A stretch of DNA of 64,000 nt, from positions 1 through 64,000 of the forward strand of contig NZ_NFJW01000009.1 in assembly GCF_002160065.1 (NCBI RefSeq), written 5' to 3'. The translations under genes and the position numbers were made by a program. Shown here in pieces: positions 1 through 8,527 of this stretch. This DNA comes from Collinsella sp. An2 (GTDB lineage Bacteria; Actinomycetota; Coriobacteriia; Coriobacteriales; Coriobacteriaceae). Each line of letters starts with the position of its first letter. Within the stretch, counting starts at the first letter, position 1. Under the pieces are notes generated by a model. It saw only the letters and a list, made by a program, of their open reading frames with translations, was not told where the DNA came from and did no database searches.

Positions 1-1095
1 TGTTAGACATTCTTGGAGGCGCAGATAGGCACCGGCGGGGGCGGGTACGGGGCCTCCACCATCGCCCGCCAGGTCGTCCTGTACCGCCCCACCGGGATGA
101 GGGCGATGAGCTCCCGGAGCCGGCCGGCCACCCCGCCGGTCGCGGTGTCCGCCCAGGAGAACCACCACATGTACGACTGCATCCTCCTGGAGCTGACCCC
201 GTCGAACCGCCGCATGAAGCGCTTGATGCGCGAGTGCACGGCGTTCACGGCGTTGACCCGCCCCTCGGCGCGCTCCTGCGCCAGCCCGGCGAGCCTGGCC
301 GCGTGCCCCATCTGGCCGCCCCTCTCGGTCCTGACGACGCACGAGGCCCCGAGGCTCGAGCGCATCATGGCGACGGCGGAGCCCAGCGGGCTGCCCCAGG
401 CCACCCCGACCTCGCTGCCGCCCCGGCCGTCGGCGAGGGTGATCAGGCGCTCCTGGCGCCTCCGGCCCCCGCCCGTCCCGCCCCGCCTGCGGGAGGGCCT
501 CCCGGGGCTGAACGAGGGGTCGCGCGAGTGGTTGCCCGAGAAGCTGGCGGGCAGGTAGGCCTCGTCGGCCTCCACGGGCGCGCCCGACGGGCGGAGGGTC
601 ACCGTCTCGATCCCGAGCATCTCGCACATCCTGTGCCGCATGAAGAAGGAGGTCTTGAGGCACACCCCGCAGCGCTCCGCGCAGTCCCTGAGGGTGGCCC
701 CCTCCGCGAAGGCCCGGGCGTACTCCGCCCAGGTGGACGCCGGCAGGTGGGAGCGGGAGAGCAGCCCGAACGACTCCTTGGTGAACGACCTGCCGCACCC
801 CCGGCAGAGCCAGCGCTGCCTGCCGCGCGCGTCGCGCCCGCGCCGCGCCGGGGCGCCCGCGCCGCACCTGGGGCAGCAGGACGGCTCCGCGAGCTCCGCG
901 CGGGCGCGGGCCGCGCCCTCCTCGGCGAGCGACACGACGATCGCCCCGGCGACCGCGGCCCGGTCCCCGGCGTCCAGCCCGAGTGCCGCCCTCACCACTT
1001 CCTCGACCGCGCAGCCCATGGCGCCCCTCCCGTCTCTCGTTGACGGGAAGATGGTCCCACCGCGTGCGGACACGAGCCTCCAAGAATGTCTAACA
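1..1095 (-). mobile_element. IS1595-like insertion sequence
   Basis: A 20-bp perfect terminal inverted repeat bounds this unit: TGTTAGACATTCTTGGAGGC opens the window and its reverse complement lies at 1076-1095. Between them is one transposase gene on the minus strand. The length of about 1.1 kb and the gene content fit a complete IS1595-type element. The left flank lies outside the window, so a target-site duplication cannot be checked; the right flank starts TAGCCC. The transposase stop codon TAA lies inside the left terminal repeat. The family assignment rests on the protein pattern only. Confidence 0.88.
3..1019 (-). CDS. IS1595-family (ISXO2-like) transposase
   Basis: This 338-aa DDE-type transposase moves the surrounding element. 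Near residues 45-80 is a zinc-ribbon pattern (CPRCG then CRGCG), followed by a helix-turn-helix-like stretch and then the catalytic region beginning VEADEAYL. The C-terminal part, with VHSRIKRFMRRFDGVSS and a Trp-rich QSYMWWFSW, resembles the closing motif of ISXO2-like enzymes. The ORF track extends upstream to 1184, beyond the terminal repeat. The ATG at 1019 follows a strong GGAGGGG ribosome-binding site and lies inside the element, so it was chosen. No frameshift or internal stop is seen, so the element may still be active. Confidence 0.85.
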   Translation of the reverse strand: MGCAVEEVVRAALGLDAGDRAAVAGAIVVSLAEEGAARARAELAEPSCCPRCGAGAPARRGRDARGRQRWLCRGCGRSFTKESFGLLSRSHLPASTWAEYARAFAEGATLRDCAERCGVCLKTSFFMRHRMCEMLGIETVTLRPSGAPVEADEAYLPASFSGNHSRDPSFSPGRPSRRRGGTGGGRRRQERLITLADGRGGSEVGVAWGSPLGSAVAMMRSSLGASCVVRTERGGQMGHAARLAGLAQERAEGRVNAVNAVHSRIKRFMRRFDGVSSRRMQSYMWWFSWADTATGGVAGRLRELIALIPVGRYRTTWRAMVEAPYPPPPVPICASKNV

Positions 1096-1151
1096 TAGCC
1101 CAAAAACGGCAAAATCGAGGACTTCGTTTGCGAGGGCGAGGGGCGGGCACG

Positions 1152-1316
1152 CGGCGGGTCTGTGGTCGAGCGGCGGACACGCACGGAGGGGCCGTGGCCG
1201 AGCAGCGTGCACGAGCGGCCGGGGCTGTGGCTGAGCAGCGGGCGCGAGCGGCAGCGGCTGTTGCCGAGCTGTGGGCATGAGCAGCCGGGTCTGTGGCCGA
1301 GCAGCCGTGTGACGCC
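1152..1316. repeat. 33-bp degenerate tandem repeat, five units
   Basis: Five consecutive units of 33 bp can be laid out from 1152, 1185, 1218, 1251 and 1284, each centred on a variant of CTGTGGCCGAGCAG. The unit is eleven codons, so a forward reading gives a repeated AVAEQRARAA-like peptide, but no convincing start or ribosome-binding site precedes it. The stretch separates the insertion sequence from the next gene and holds no recognised gene. It is best treated as a minisatellite-like intergenic repeat. Confidence 0.7.
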
Positions 1317-1460
1317 GCTCCTGCGTGAAGGCGCCGATGTGCTGGCTGCCTTCGTTTGCTATCATCCCAGGTCAAAAGCCATGTAAACCACGTTATACAG
1401 CGTACTCAGCGCATTTGCCTTACGCTCGGGGTGTCGAGAAGATGACGAGAAGGGGCGGCT

Positions 1461-2303
1461 ATGGACATCGGCAACCAGATCAAGGAGCGGCGCCAGGCGC
1501 TCGGACTCTCGCAGGAAGACCTCGCGCAGAAGCTCTACGTGAGTCGCGTCACCATTAGCCATTGGGAAACAAACCGAACCTTGCCCGATGTCCAGAGCAT
1601 GCTTTTGCTCGCAAATCTCTTCGATACTACGATTGACGAGCTCGTAAAAGGAGACGTGGACGAGATGCGCGGCATGGTGGAGCAAAACGAGCAGCGGACG
1701 AAGACCTATGCGGCAGTGCTCGGCGCGGTGGAGATTACCGTGGTTGTGGTGCTCGCTATTACGGCGATGGTGGATCGCGATTATCTGGAGCCGGTGCTGA
1801 GACTTTTGCTTGCTGTGCTCGTGCTGGCGTCTGCAATCGTGGCCTTGGTCGCGCGACGGGACAATGCCGAGCAGGGGCAGACGGCCAAAAGCGTGGCCGA
1901 GCTTCTTGGTGCGGCGACGGGCGAGCCCGCCGAGGCGGTGCGGCAGAGTACGGCGGCGCACGTCATGGGCCTCGTGCTGCAGGTGTTCGCGGGGCTCGTC
2001 GTGGGCATCGGCGTGCTTGTGGCGGGCAGCCTGGTGCTCGACACACAAGCGTTCATCGGCCTTGCTGTTGTGGTTGGTGCCGTCGCTGCCTTTGCCGGCT
2101 CGTATGCTCTGGGCCGCTTCACCCATTCGGTATGGACGGCGGCGGTTCTGCCCGCGCTGTGGATAGCGGGTGCCGTTGCGCTTGCTGCGGCGGCCGACGC
2201 CCTCGCCTTGCCAAAGACCTGGTTTGCCATTGCAGGCGGAGCGGTCACCCTTGCCGTCTTCTGGGTCGATGGACGCCGTCGTGCCGGCGGGCCCACGAAG
2301 TAA
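1461..2303 (+). CDS. XRE-family regulator with C-terminal membrane domain
   Basis: This 280-aa protein starts with a Cro/C1-type helix-turn-helix (residues 1-65; QALGLSQEDLAQKLYVSRVTISHWE). After a short linker come about six hydrophobic segments between residues 80 and 270. Membrane-tethered XRE proteins of this shape are common beside ABC transporters in Firmicutes and Coriobacteriia, and are thought to sense envelope stress or a transported compound. The start follows an AGAAGGGGCGG stretch. It converges on an ABC permease/ATPase pair encoded on the opposite strand, so a functional link is possible but not shown. Confidence 0.8.
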   Translation: MDIGNQIKERRQALGLSQEDLAQKLYVSRVTISHWETNRTLPDVQSMLLLANLFDTTIDELVKGDVDEMRGMVEQNEQRTKTYAAVLGAVEITVVVVLAITAMVDRDYLEPVLRLLLAVLVLASAIVALVARRDNAEQGQTAKSVAELLGAATGEPAEAVRQSTAAHVMGLVLQVFAGLVVGIGVLVAGSLVLDTQAFIGLAVVVGAVAAFAGSYALGRFTHSVWTAAVLPALWIAGAVALAAAADALALPKTWFAIAGGAVTLAVFWVDGRRRAGGPTK

Positions 2304-2335
2304 GCAAGCGCATCTACTCAAGCATGCCCGCTTGC
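2304..2335. terminator. Hairpin between convergent genes
   Basis: A 7-bp inverted repeat GCAAGCG...CGCTTGC lies directly after the stop codon of the XRE gene and before the stop of the convergent permease. No T-tract follows, so terminator function is uncertain. Confidence 0.3.
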
Positions 2336-2347
2336 AGGTTCCTAGCG

Positions 2348-3721
2348 TCACGCTGCATCGTTGGGCATGGGTATGCCATAGGGGCTGCGAACTGCGGCGA
2401 CGGTGGGTGCCAACATGCTGCTCGCAAGCAGGAGCAGCCCTAGGGCAGCGATCGCCATGGCAGGGATAGGGGAAAATCCGCACAGCGCGGGCAGCCCTGC
2501 TGCCGTCGAGACCACAGCGTCCGATACGAGGGCAATAAGCAGACCGGCAATCAGAGCGTTTACCGTGTGCGCGACGACTTCGAGGACGCGCGCAGCGACG
2601 ATCGTCGTGCGTCGGGCTCCACATGCCGCCAGAAGACGCGCATCGTTTGTGAGGGCGCGGGAGGTCATGATGACGCTTGAGGCTGCACCTACGGCGCACA
2701 GGATTACGGGACCGCCAAACAGCAACAGCATCGACGTGAAATCCAGTGAGGCCGCCATGTCGACAATGCCGTTGCGGGCGATGTATTCCTGGAGCGTGTC
2801 GGATATCGAGCTCACACCGCACACCACGCCGATGCCGACCGCGACGGGGACCTCCATCGCGGTGCTTGACGTTAGGCTGTGGCGGGCGCTTGCCCGCGCG
2901 AGCATCCAAGGGGTACATCGTTGCGGAATCGGGCGGGTCCATGCCGCGAACAGCGAGGGTAAAAGAAGCGGGGCAGCGACGGCGAAGGCGGCGGAAGCCA
3001 GCAGGGGAAGAAACGGGGATACGCTCCATTGGCTCGACGATGTGGGATCCGCCCCGTAGAGAGAGGACGAGGCGAGGCCAAACAGCGCCATCGGGACGAG
3101 GGCCGCTGCAGCGCGCCTTATCCGGGCGCCATGCGGACGGGTACCAGGGTGGCCGCTGGGAAGAGGACCGTCGTCAGCTGTTTGTAAGGCAGCAATCGGC
3201 GGAGTGGTTCCGGCAAGACGCGCGCTGCGAGCGCCGCCAAGGACAAAGACCGCAGCGCTTCCAAGCCATATCCATGGCATGAGGGGGAGTCCCACATCTA
3301 CGGTGGTGTGGGAAATGGTCTGGTAGTAGGGCGAGCAGAACACGAGCGGAAAGAGCGGCCGAACCGATGCGGCCTCGAGAGCAGTCCCGAAGGCCGCTCC
3401 TACGAAGCCCACGGTGGCAAGTTGGGCGCGTACGATGCGCGCGATGAGGCGGGGGCTTACATTTGCTAGCTGCCACAGCGCGAAAGAACGTCGTTGTGCT
3501 ACGACGGCAAGGCGAGACGCCGAGGACACGACCGCTGCCGCGGAAGGGGCGGAAAACGCCAGCACCATGTCGCCCCAAAATCCAAGGGAGGTTTGTGCGT
3601 GCGTCGTGGCAAGCATCGACGCGCCCCATCCACCAACGAAGCCACATGCCACGGCGACCGCGAATGCGCCTGCCCACGTTGCGGCGTTGCGACGGAGCTC
3701 GGCGAATACCAGATGCGTCAT
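2348..3721 (-). CDS. ABC transporter permease, FtsX-like
   Basis: A 457-aa multi-spanning membrane protein with about eight to ten hydrophobic segments. The C-terminal block (GGPVILCAVGAASSVIMTSRALTNDARLLAACGA and onward) has the FtsX/MacB-permease pattern. The ATG at 3721 overlaps the stop of the upstream ATPase gene (ATGA) and has GGAGG upstream, so it is preferred over the longer ORF-track start at 3739. Translational coupling to the ATPase indicates one two-gene transporter operon. Relatives export peptides or lipids, or sense antimicrobial peptides; the substrate here is unknown. Confidence 0.8.
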   Translation of the reverse strand: MTHLVFAELRRNAATWAGAFAVAVACGFVGGWGASMLATTHAQTSLGFWGDMVLAFSAPSAAAVVSSASRLAVVAQRRSFALWQLANVSPRLIARIVRAQLATVGFVGAAFGTALEAASVRPLFPLVFCSPYYQTISHTTVDVGLPLMPWIWLGSAAVFVLGGARSARLAGTTPPIAALQTADDGPLPSGHPGTRPHGARIRRAAAALVPMALFGLASSSLYGADPTSSSQWSVSPFLPLLASAAFAVAAPLLLPSLFAAWTRPIPQRCTPWMLARASARHSLTSSTAMEVPVAVGIGVVCGVSSISDTLQEYIARNGIVDMAASLDFTSMLLLFGGPVILCAVGAASSVIMTSRALTNDARLLAACGARRTTIVAARVLEVVAHTVNALIAGLLIALVSDAVVSTAAGLPALCGFSPIPAMAIAALGLLLLASSMLAPTVAAVRSPYGIPMPNDAA

Positions 3722-4455
3722 CTGCTGGCCTCCATCCATTCCAGAATCTCCTGGGCGGTTGGGCGCGCCAGTTCGCCGGCGACGCTGCCGTCGCGCAGCA
3801 GAACGACGCGGTCGGCCAGCGCCGCCGCTTCCAGGTTATGAGTGACCATAACGACCGATCTTGCAGGGTCGGTCGGCACAGCCCGCAGCAGATGCAAGAC
3901 GTTGCTGGCGTTGTGCGAGTCGAGGGAGGCAGTCGGCTCATCGGCGAACACGATCTGGGCATCGCTGGCAAGGGCGCGCGCAACGGCGACCCGTTGGCGC
4001 TCGCCGCCCGATAGCGTGTCGATGCGTGCTCGTGCTCGCTGGGCAAGGCCTACGCGTTCCAGCGCCTCGTTCACCTGTTTGCGTGAAAGGGGATGGCCGG
4101 CGAGCCGGGCGGGCAGGGCGACGTTCTCGCTTGCGGAAAGCGAGGGGATGAGATTGTGTGATTGGAAGACGAAGGTAATGTGGTCTCGACGGATCTCGAA
4201 GATGGTATCGGGGGCGGCGCCGTGCAGCTCACGCTCGGCGACGCGCACCGATCCCGAATCGAACGCTTCCGACCCTGAAAGGCAGTAGAGCAGCGTCGAT
4301 TTGCCCGAGCCGGAAGGGCCGACAATTGCGACCATCTCGCCTGCGCGAACCTCGATGTTGATGTCGTTGAGAACGCGGACGCTCCTTCGCCGCCATCGGC
4401 TCCGGCCGACAGGAAACGATTTGCACACGGCGCGCGCAGACACCAGGACGCTCAT
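3718..4455 (-). CDS. ABC transporter ATP-binding protein, MacB/LolD type
   Basis: This 245-aa nucleotide-binding subunit energises the FtsX-like permease encoded just downstream. It shows Walker A GPSGSGKST, a Q-loop region (VFQSHNLIPSL), the signature LSGGERQRVAVARAL, Walker B IVFADEPTASLD and a switch histidine (VMVTHNLE). The ORF track starts at 4512, but the ATG at 4455 has GGAGG at good spacing and the family's normal N-terminus, so it is the likely start. Its last four bases overlap the permease start, giving coupled translation. The LolD/MacB subclass call follows from the partner permease type. Confidence 0.9.
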   Translation of the reverse strand: MSVLVSARAVCKSFPVGRSRWRRRSVRVLNDINIEVRAGEMVAIVGPSGSGKSTLLYCLSGSEAFDSGSVRVAERELHGAAPDTIFEIRRDHITFVFQSHNLIPSLSASENVALPARLAGHPLSRKQVNEALERVGLAQRARARIDTLSGGERQRVAVARALASDAQIVFADEPTASLDSHNASNVLHLLRAVPTDPARSVVMVTHNLEAAALADRVVLLRDGSVAGELARPTAQEILEWMEASR

Positions 4456-4601
4456 GAGATCCTCCGTAATGGTTGTTGAGGGCTTATTCACGCTGAGATG
4501 CGGCGGGTCCATTCACGCTGAGATGCGGCGGGCCCCGTTCGCTCTTCGAATCCGCAGCTTCAACTTCTGATGCTTACGGCCCTAGCCTTTGTGCTCGCGC
4601 C

Positions 4602-5579
4602 TCAGTTTCCGTCCTTGGGGTAAAGGCGTGCGCGGGCAATGCAGCAGCCAATGCCGCCGACCGCCCACGGCACCCAGAAACTGCTCTGAGCGTGCAGGGG
4701 TGGCACAAACAGGAGGACGAGTGCCAGGGCGGTTGATGCCAGCATGATTACGGTGCAGACGCTTCGCACCCTTTTCGCACGCTCGGCGCGAGCCCTGATG
4801 TCGCCGTCATCCATGGCGTCGATGTCCTGCTCGCTCAGGCCTCCAAGCGCTTTGCGGTTATACGCATCGAGATCGCATCGTCCGCCAGATATAAGCCCCC
4901 ACGCCGCAGCCGAGACGCCTAATCCCGCCAGAAGCACGAACAGTCCTCCTGCGACCCAGGCATTGGAACCGGTCAAAAACGCCACAACAGCACCGGAAAC
5001 GACGAGGAGCGCCCCGATGGCAAGCCCGGTCGACCTTTCAATGTCCGCCTGTCGTTTTTGCTTCGAGGTGTAGAAGTCTTCGACGAACGGGTGGTCTTTG
5101 AAAAACCACTTCCGGCGAAATCGAGCGGGCAGGATGATGGCGGTCCCGATAGCGAGGCCGACGAGCGCCGCGGCAGAAGCTACAACAGGAGCTGCATGCG
5201 CGAAGCCTGCCGATGGAAACAGGCCTGCCAGGAGAAGGGCGGCCGATTCCACGGCGCAGAGAGCGGCGATTCCCATCGCCATGCGTGCCGCGTAGGAGCG
5301 AGCCGCTTCGTCGTATCCAGACACATCCTGAGGGGTTCCTCCAAGAGGCGTCCATGCGGTCGCTTCCTCGTCGCGGCAGGTCACGTCTCCTCTGACAAGC
5401 TCGTCCAGCGAACAGCCGAAGAGGTCGCAGAGTTTCACCAGCTTCTCCAGCTCGGGATAGGCCTTCCCCGCCTCCCATTTGTTAACCGACTGGCGGCTTA
5501 CCCCAAGCAGCATGGCGAGCTGCTCCTGCGTCATGTTGTGTGCCGTCCGCATGTGCTGGCAGTTTTCTCGAAAGCCCAT
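4602..5579 (-). CDS. XRE-family regulator with C-terminal membrane domain
   Basis: A 325-aa protein with an N-terminal helix-turn-helix (HNMTQEQLAMLLGVSRQSVNKWE) followed by about five hydrophobic segments. The ATG at 5579 is used because it leaves the standard short lead into the helix-turn-helix; the ORF-track start at 5672 adds a non-homologous stretch. A weak AAGGAC lies upstream. It is upstream of, and on the same strand as, the ABC pair, and is divergent from another XRE gene. It is the second membrane-anchored XRE protein in 5 kb. A regulatory role over the neighbouring transporter is inferred from position only. Confidence 0.78.
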   Translation of the reverse strand: MGFRENCQHMRTAHNMTQEQLAMLLGVSRQSVNKWEAGKAYPELEKLVKLCDLFGCSLDELVRGDVTCRDEEATAWTPLGGTPQDVSGYDEAARSYAARMAMGIAALCAVESAALLLAGLFPSAGFAHAAPVVASAAALVGLAIGTAIILPARFRRKWFFKDHPFVEDFYTSKQKRQADIERSTGLAIGALLVVSGAVVAFLTGSNAWVAGGLFVLLAGLGVSAAAWGLISGGRCDLDAYNRKALGGLSEQDIDAMDDGDIRARAERAKRVRSVCTVIMLASTALALVLLFVPPLHAQSSFWVPWAVGGIGCCIARARLYPKDGN

Positions 5580-5700
5580 CGCTTGCACCGTCCTTATATG
5601 CTGAGATGCGTCGTTGGCATTGCGTCCTGTGGCACATCTCATGCTAGCGTCGAGGCTATGGACGAAAACCAACTTCCGGTGGCTTTCTGATCACTGCCGA

Positions 5701-5893
5701 CGTCAACCAAAGGTGACATGCGCAGGTCAGCGGCGTGTCAACTGCTGAGAGGGGAGCGGTCGGTTCGTGGCGAAAGCGCCGCGAGAGGCTGTGTGACGAG
5801 TGACGGTTGGCGCCGGCCCCTGAGTTCGTCCAGCGGTTGACTGCTCGCTCAAAAGGTCAACCAGGGCTCCATTGAATCCATAGACAGTTGACC
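5701..5893. promoter_or_regulatory. Cluster of GTCAAC/GTTGAC half-sites between divergent XRE genes
   Basis: The divergent intergenic region holds five copies of GTCAAC or its complement GTTGAC, near 5702, 5737, 5836, 5856 and 5887. Two form a perfect inverted pair GGTTGAC-N14-GTCAACC. A hexamer this dense between two regulator genes suggests operator sites for one of the flanking XRE proteins. No direct evidence beyond the pattern. Confidence 0.4.
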
Positions 5894-5964
5894 AAATAAT
5901 GGAAGCAACGAAGCGGCTGAACGCAGAAGCCTTGAAGGCAACGTATCTGATGGGGAGGCCTGAA

Positions 5965-6879
5965 ATGGATGCTTCGCTCAACATCGGGCGCGCGATCGCG
6001 CGCGAGCGGCGCCGCATGGGCGTCACGCAGGAGGAGCTCGCCAGCCACTTGGGGGTTTCGAAAGCCGCGGTCTCAAAATGGGAGCTCACGCAGAGCCTAC
6101 CAGATGTGAGTCTTTTGCCGCGGATCGCCGCGTACTTCTCGCTCACGATGGACGAGCTTTTTGACTGGCGCGACGAGCTCACAGAGGGGGAGTCGGCTGC
6201 GCTCTACGCCGAGGTCTACGCGTTGGGCGAGCGGGATCTCCCCGCGGCGTACGCGCGGCTGCGCGAGCTCGTGGCGGAGCATTACTCGGATGCGAACCTG
6301 CTGCTCATGATGGCATCTCTGCTGACGACGTGGGCTACCGGCACCGAGGCGCCGCAGGGATCTGCAGCTGAGCGGAACGGTGCAGATGCGGGGGACCCGA
6401 GTGGCGCACCCGATGCCGCCGCGCTCGCGGGCGAAGCACTCAAGCTGCTTGATTGCATGCTCGATGTCGCCGCGGAACCGGCAACGCTCTTCCTTGCGCA
6501 GCAGCAAAAGGCAACGACGCTCTTTCAGGTGGGGCGCTATGAGGACGCGGCAGCGCTCCTGGAGCCGCTGGCAAAGCGGCGGGACGCCGGAGCCGCGGTG
6601 ATGCTGCTCGCCTCTGTCTATCGCAAGCTCGGCCGCGTTGACGCACCGCTTTGGGATCGCATGGGCAGCAGGCTTGACCCGGCGCATGCCGGAGACGCGT
6701 GGGCTGAGCACAAGACACGCCAGGCTGCTGGGGCAGCAGCGGTGCTGAAGCAAGCCGTTGCGGAGCAGGTTGCATCAGACACGTGGCGGGAGTTTGCGGG
6801 AGGCGACCCACGCTATCAGGAGATCGTAGCGGCCGTCCAGCGCCTGGTAAACGGGGAGGCAACCGGTCATGAGGACTGA
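5965..6879 (+). CDS. XRE-family regulator with helical repeat C-terminus
   Basis: A 304-aa cytoplasmic regulator. Its helix-turn-helix spans about residues 5-60 (RMGVTQEELASHLGVSKAAVSKWE). The rest is alpha-helical, Ala/Leu-rich and TPR-like, and may bind a peptide or ligand. No membrane segments are seen. The ATG at 5965 has GGGGAGG at proper spacing and is preferred over the ORF-track start at 5899. Its end overlaps the start of the ABC exporter by 11 nt, so the two are translationally coupled and the regulator probably controls that exporter. Confidence 0.82.
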   Translation: MDASLNIGRAIARERRRMGVTQEELASHLGVSKAAVSKWELTQSLPDVSLLPRIAAYFSLTMDELFDWRDELTEGESAALYAEVYALGERDLPAAYARLRELVAEHYSDANLLLMMASLLTTWATGTEAPQGSAAERNGADAGDPSGAPDAAALAGEALKLLDCMLDVAAEPATLFLAQQQKATTLFQVGRYEDAAALLEPLAKRRDAGAAVMLLASVYRKLGRVDAPLWDRMGSRLDPAHAGDAWAEHKTRQAAGAAAVLKQAVAEQVASDTWREFAGGDPRYQEIVAAVQRLVNGEATGHED

Positions 6880-8491
6880 TGCTCGGGCGCTCCGCCTCAT
6901 CGCTCCGTTTGTGCGCGCTCGCACCAGGCAGCTCGCCGGGGCCGTCGTTCTGCTCGCCATGTACTCTCTTGTGGCGATCCTGCCGGCCTTTATTACCCAG
7001 CATCTCATCGATCAGGGGCTTTCAACCGGCAATGTTCCCCTTGTCGCCGCGCTCGCGGGTGCGCTCGTTGCGGCCACGGCTGCTCAGTCAATCTCCTCGG
7101 TGCTTGCGGCTCGCGTTCTTTCAGAGGTGGGTGAAGACGTGGCGGCGGATCTTAGGAAGGAGCTTGTGCGCCGCACCTTCGACGCGAGCATGAACTGGAT
7201 GGCGGGGCGCGATAACGGCTATATCGCGGCGCGGATCACCGAGGCGTCACGCGTCTCGTCCCTGTTTTCAAAAACGAGCTTTACGTTTGTCAGCAGCTTG
7301 TTGCAGGCGGCAGGTGCTGCGGCGGCCGTGGCGACGATGAGTCCTGCGGTGCTTGCCCTTACGCTCGTACCCGTGCCCATCTATGTATGGTGCGCGGTGC
7401 GGTCGTTGAGGGGCTACCGGGCTTCTGTTGTTGCCGCCATCGAGGCGAGCGCGGGGCTTGCCGGTACGGTTGCCGAGGCGGTGTCCGGGCGTGAGGAGGC
7501 TGCTGCGTCGGAAGGTGTAAAGCTGGTTGCCGGACGGGTTGGCGGTGCGAGCGAGCGGGTCAGATCGACCTCGGTGCGTCAGAGTGTGCTGGCTGCGTTC
7601 ACAGGCGAGGGGATGTCGCTCCTCTCAACGGCGAGCGCCTCGCTCGTCTACGTTGCCTGTGCGGGGCTCGCGGGCTCGCTCTCGGTTGGGCGTACCATCG
7701 CTACCGTGCAGCTTGCGGCGCGGATTTACAGCCCCTTTCTCGTCGCTGTCTCAGCGGCAATCACGGTGCAACCGGCTTTTGCTGCCCTTGGACGCATCGC
7801 AGAAGCGTTTCCCGAGTCCAGCCGGCGCGGTGGTGTCGAGCTTGCTCGGCCGATACGCGCCATCGAGATCAAGAGCCTGTTCTTCCAGTATGGCGGTGGT
7901 ATGCGACTTATCCTTGGTGGTCTTTCGGCAACGCTGCGACGTCCTTCGCTCGTTGCGGTGGAAGGTTCAAACGGCTCGGGCAAATCCACGCTGTTGGGAA
8001 TCCTGCTCGGACGAGTCGAGGGATGGAAAGGGGAGATCCTTGTGGACGGCATACCGCTCCAAGATATTTCTTCGGATTCATGGTGTGCGCATTGTGCTGT
8101 CGTTCAGCAACGTCCATTTATGCTCAATGCAAGCCTGCGTGACAACGTGCTGTTTGGCGCCGAAGACATTGACGATGCGGCATACCAGTCGGCTCTTGTG
8201 GCCTCCGGGCTTGAAGAGGTGATAGCGCGGCTTCCGGAGGGAGACGCCACGGTTGTGGGGCCATCCGGCTCGCTTCTCTCGGGCGGCGAGCGCCAGCGGG
8301 TCGCCCTTGCTCGTGCTCTATTGCGTGGCGCGGATGTGATCTTACTTGACGAGCCGGCAACCGGGCTCGACCGAGAAGCGCGGACAGCGCTACGCGCCCT
8401 TCTGAGCCAACTTGCTTGCGAGCATCTTGTAATCGTGGTTGATCATGAGGGGCTTTTCAATGAGGTCGCGGAGCAGGTGATTGAGCTCTAG
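6869..8491 (+). CDS. ABC exporter half-transporter (fused membrane and ATPase domains)
   Basis: A 540-aa type IV exporter half-unit. An N-terminal membrane domain of about six helices (residues 15-310) is followed by a nucleotide-binding domain with Walker A GSNGSGKSTL, Q-loop VVQQRPFML, signature LSGGERQRVALARAL and Walker B VILLDEPATG. The switch position reads VIVVDHE, so a histidine is present. It would act as a homodimer unless a partner lies elsewhere. It overlaps the preceding XRE gene by 11 nt. Substrate unknown; drug, peptide or lipid export are all possible for this family. Confidence 0.88.
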   Translation: MRTDARALRLIAPFVRARTRQLAGAVVLLAMYSLVAILPAFITQHLIDQGLSTGNVPLVAALAGALVAATAAQSISSVLAARVLSEVGEDVAADLRKELVRRTFDASMNWMAGRDNGYIAARITEASRVSSLFSKTSFTFVSSLLQAAGAAAAVATMSPAVLALTLVPVPIYVWCAVRSLRGYRASVVAAIEASAGLAGTVAEAVSGREEAAASEGVKLVAGRVGGASERVRSTSVRQSVLAAFTGEGMSLLSTASASLVYVACAGLAGSLSVGRTIATVQLAARIYSPFLVAVSAAITVQPAFAALGRIAEAFPESSRRGGVELARPIRAIEIKSLFFQYGGGMRLILGGLSATLRRPSLVAVEGSNGSGKSTLLGILLGRVEGWKGEILVDGIPLQDISSDSWCAHCAVVQQRPFMLNASLRDNVLFGAEDIDDAAYQSALVASGLEEVIARLPEGDATVVGPSGSLLSGGERQRVALARALLRGADVILLDEPATGLDREARTALRALLSQLACEHLVIVVDHEGLFNEVAEQVIEL

Positions 8492-8527
8492 CTTATATCC
8501 GCCTATCTGAGTTATCCAGGAGCGGGC

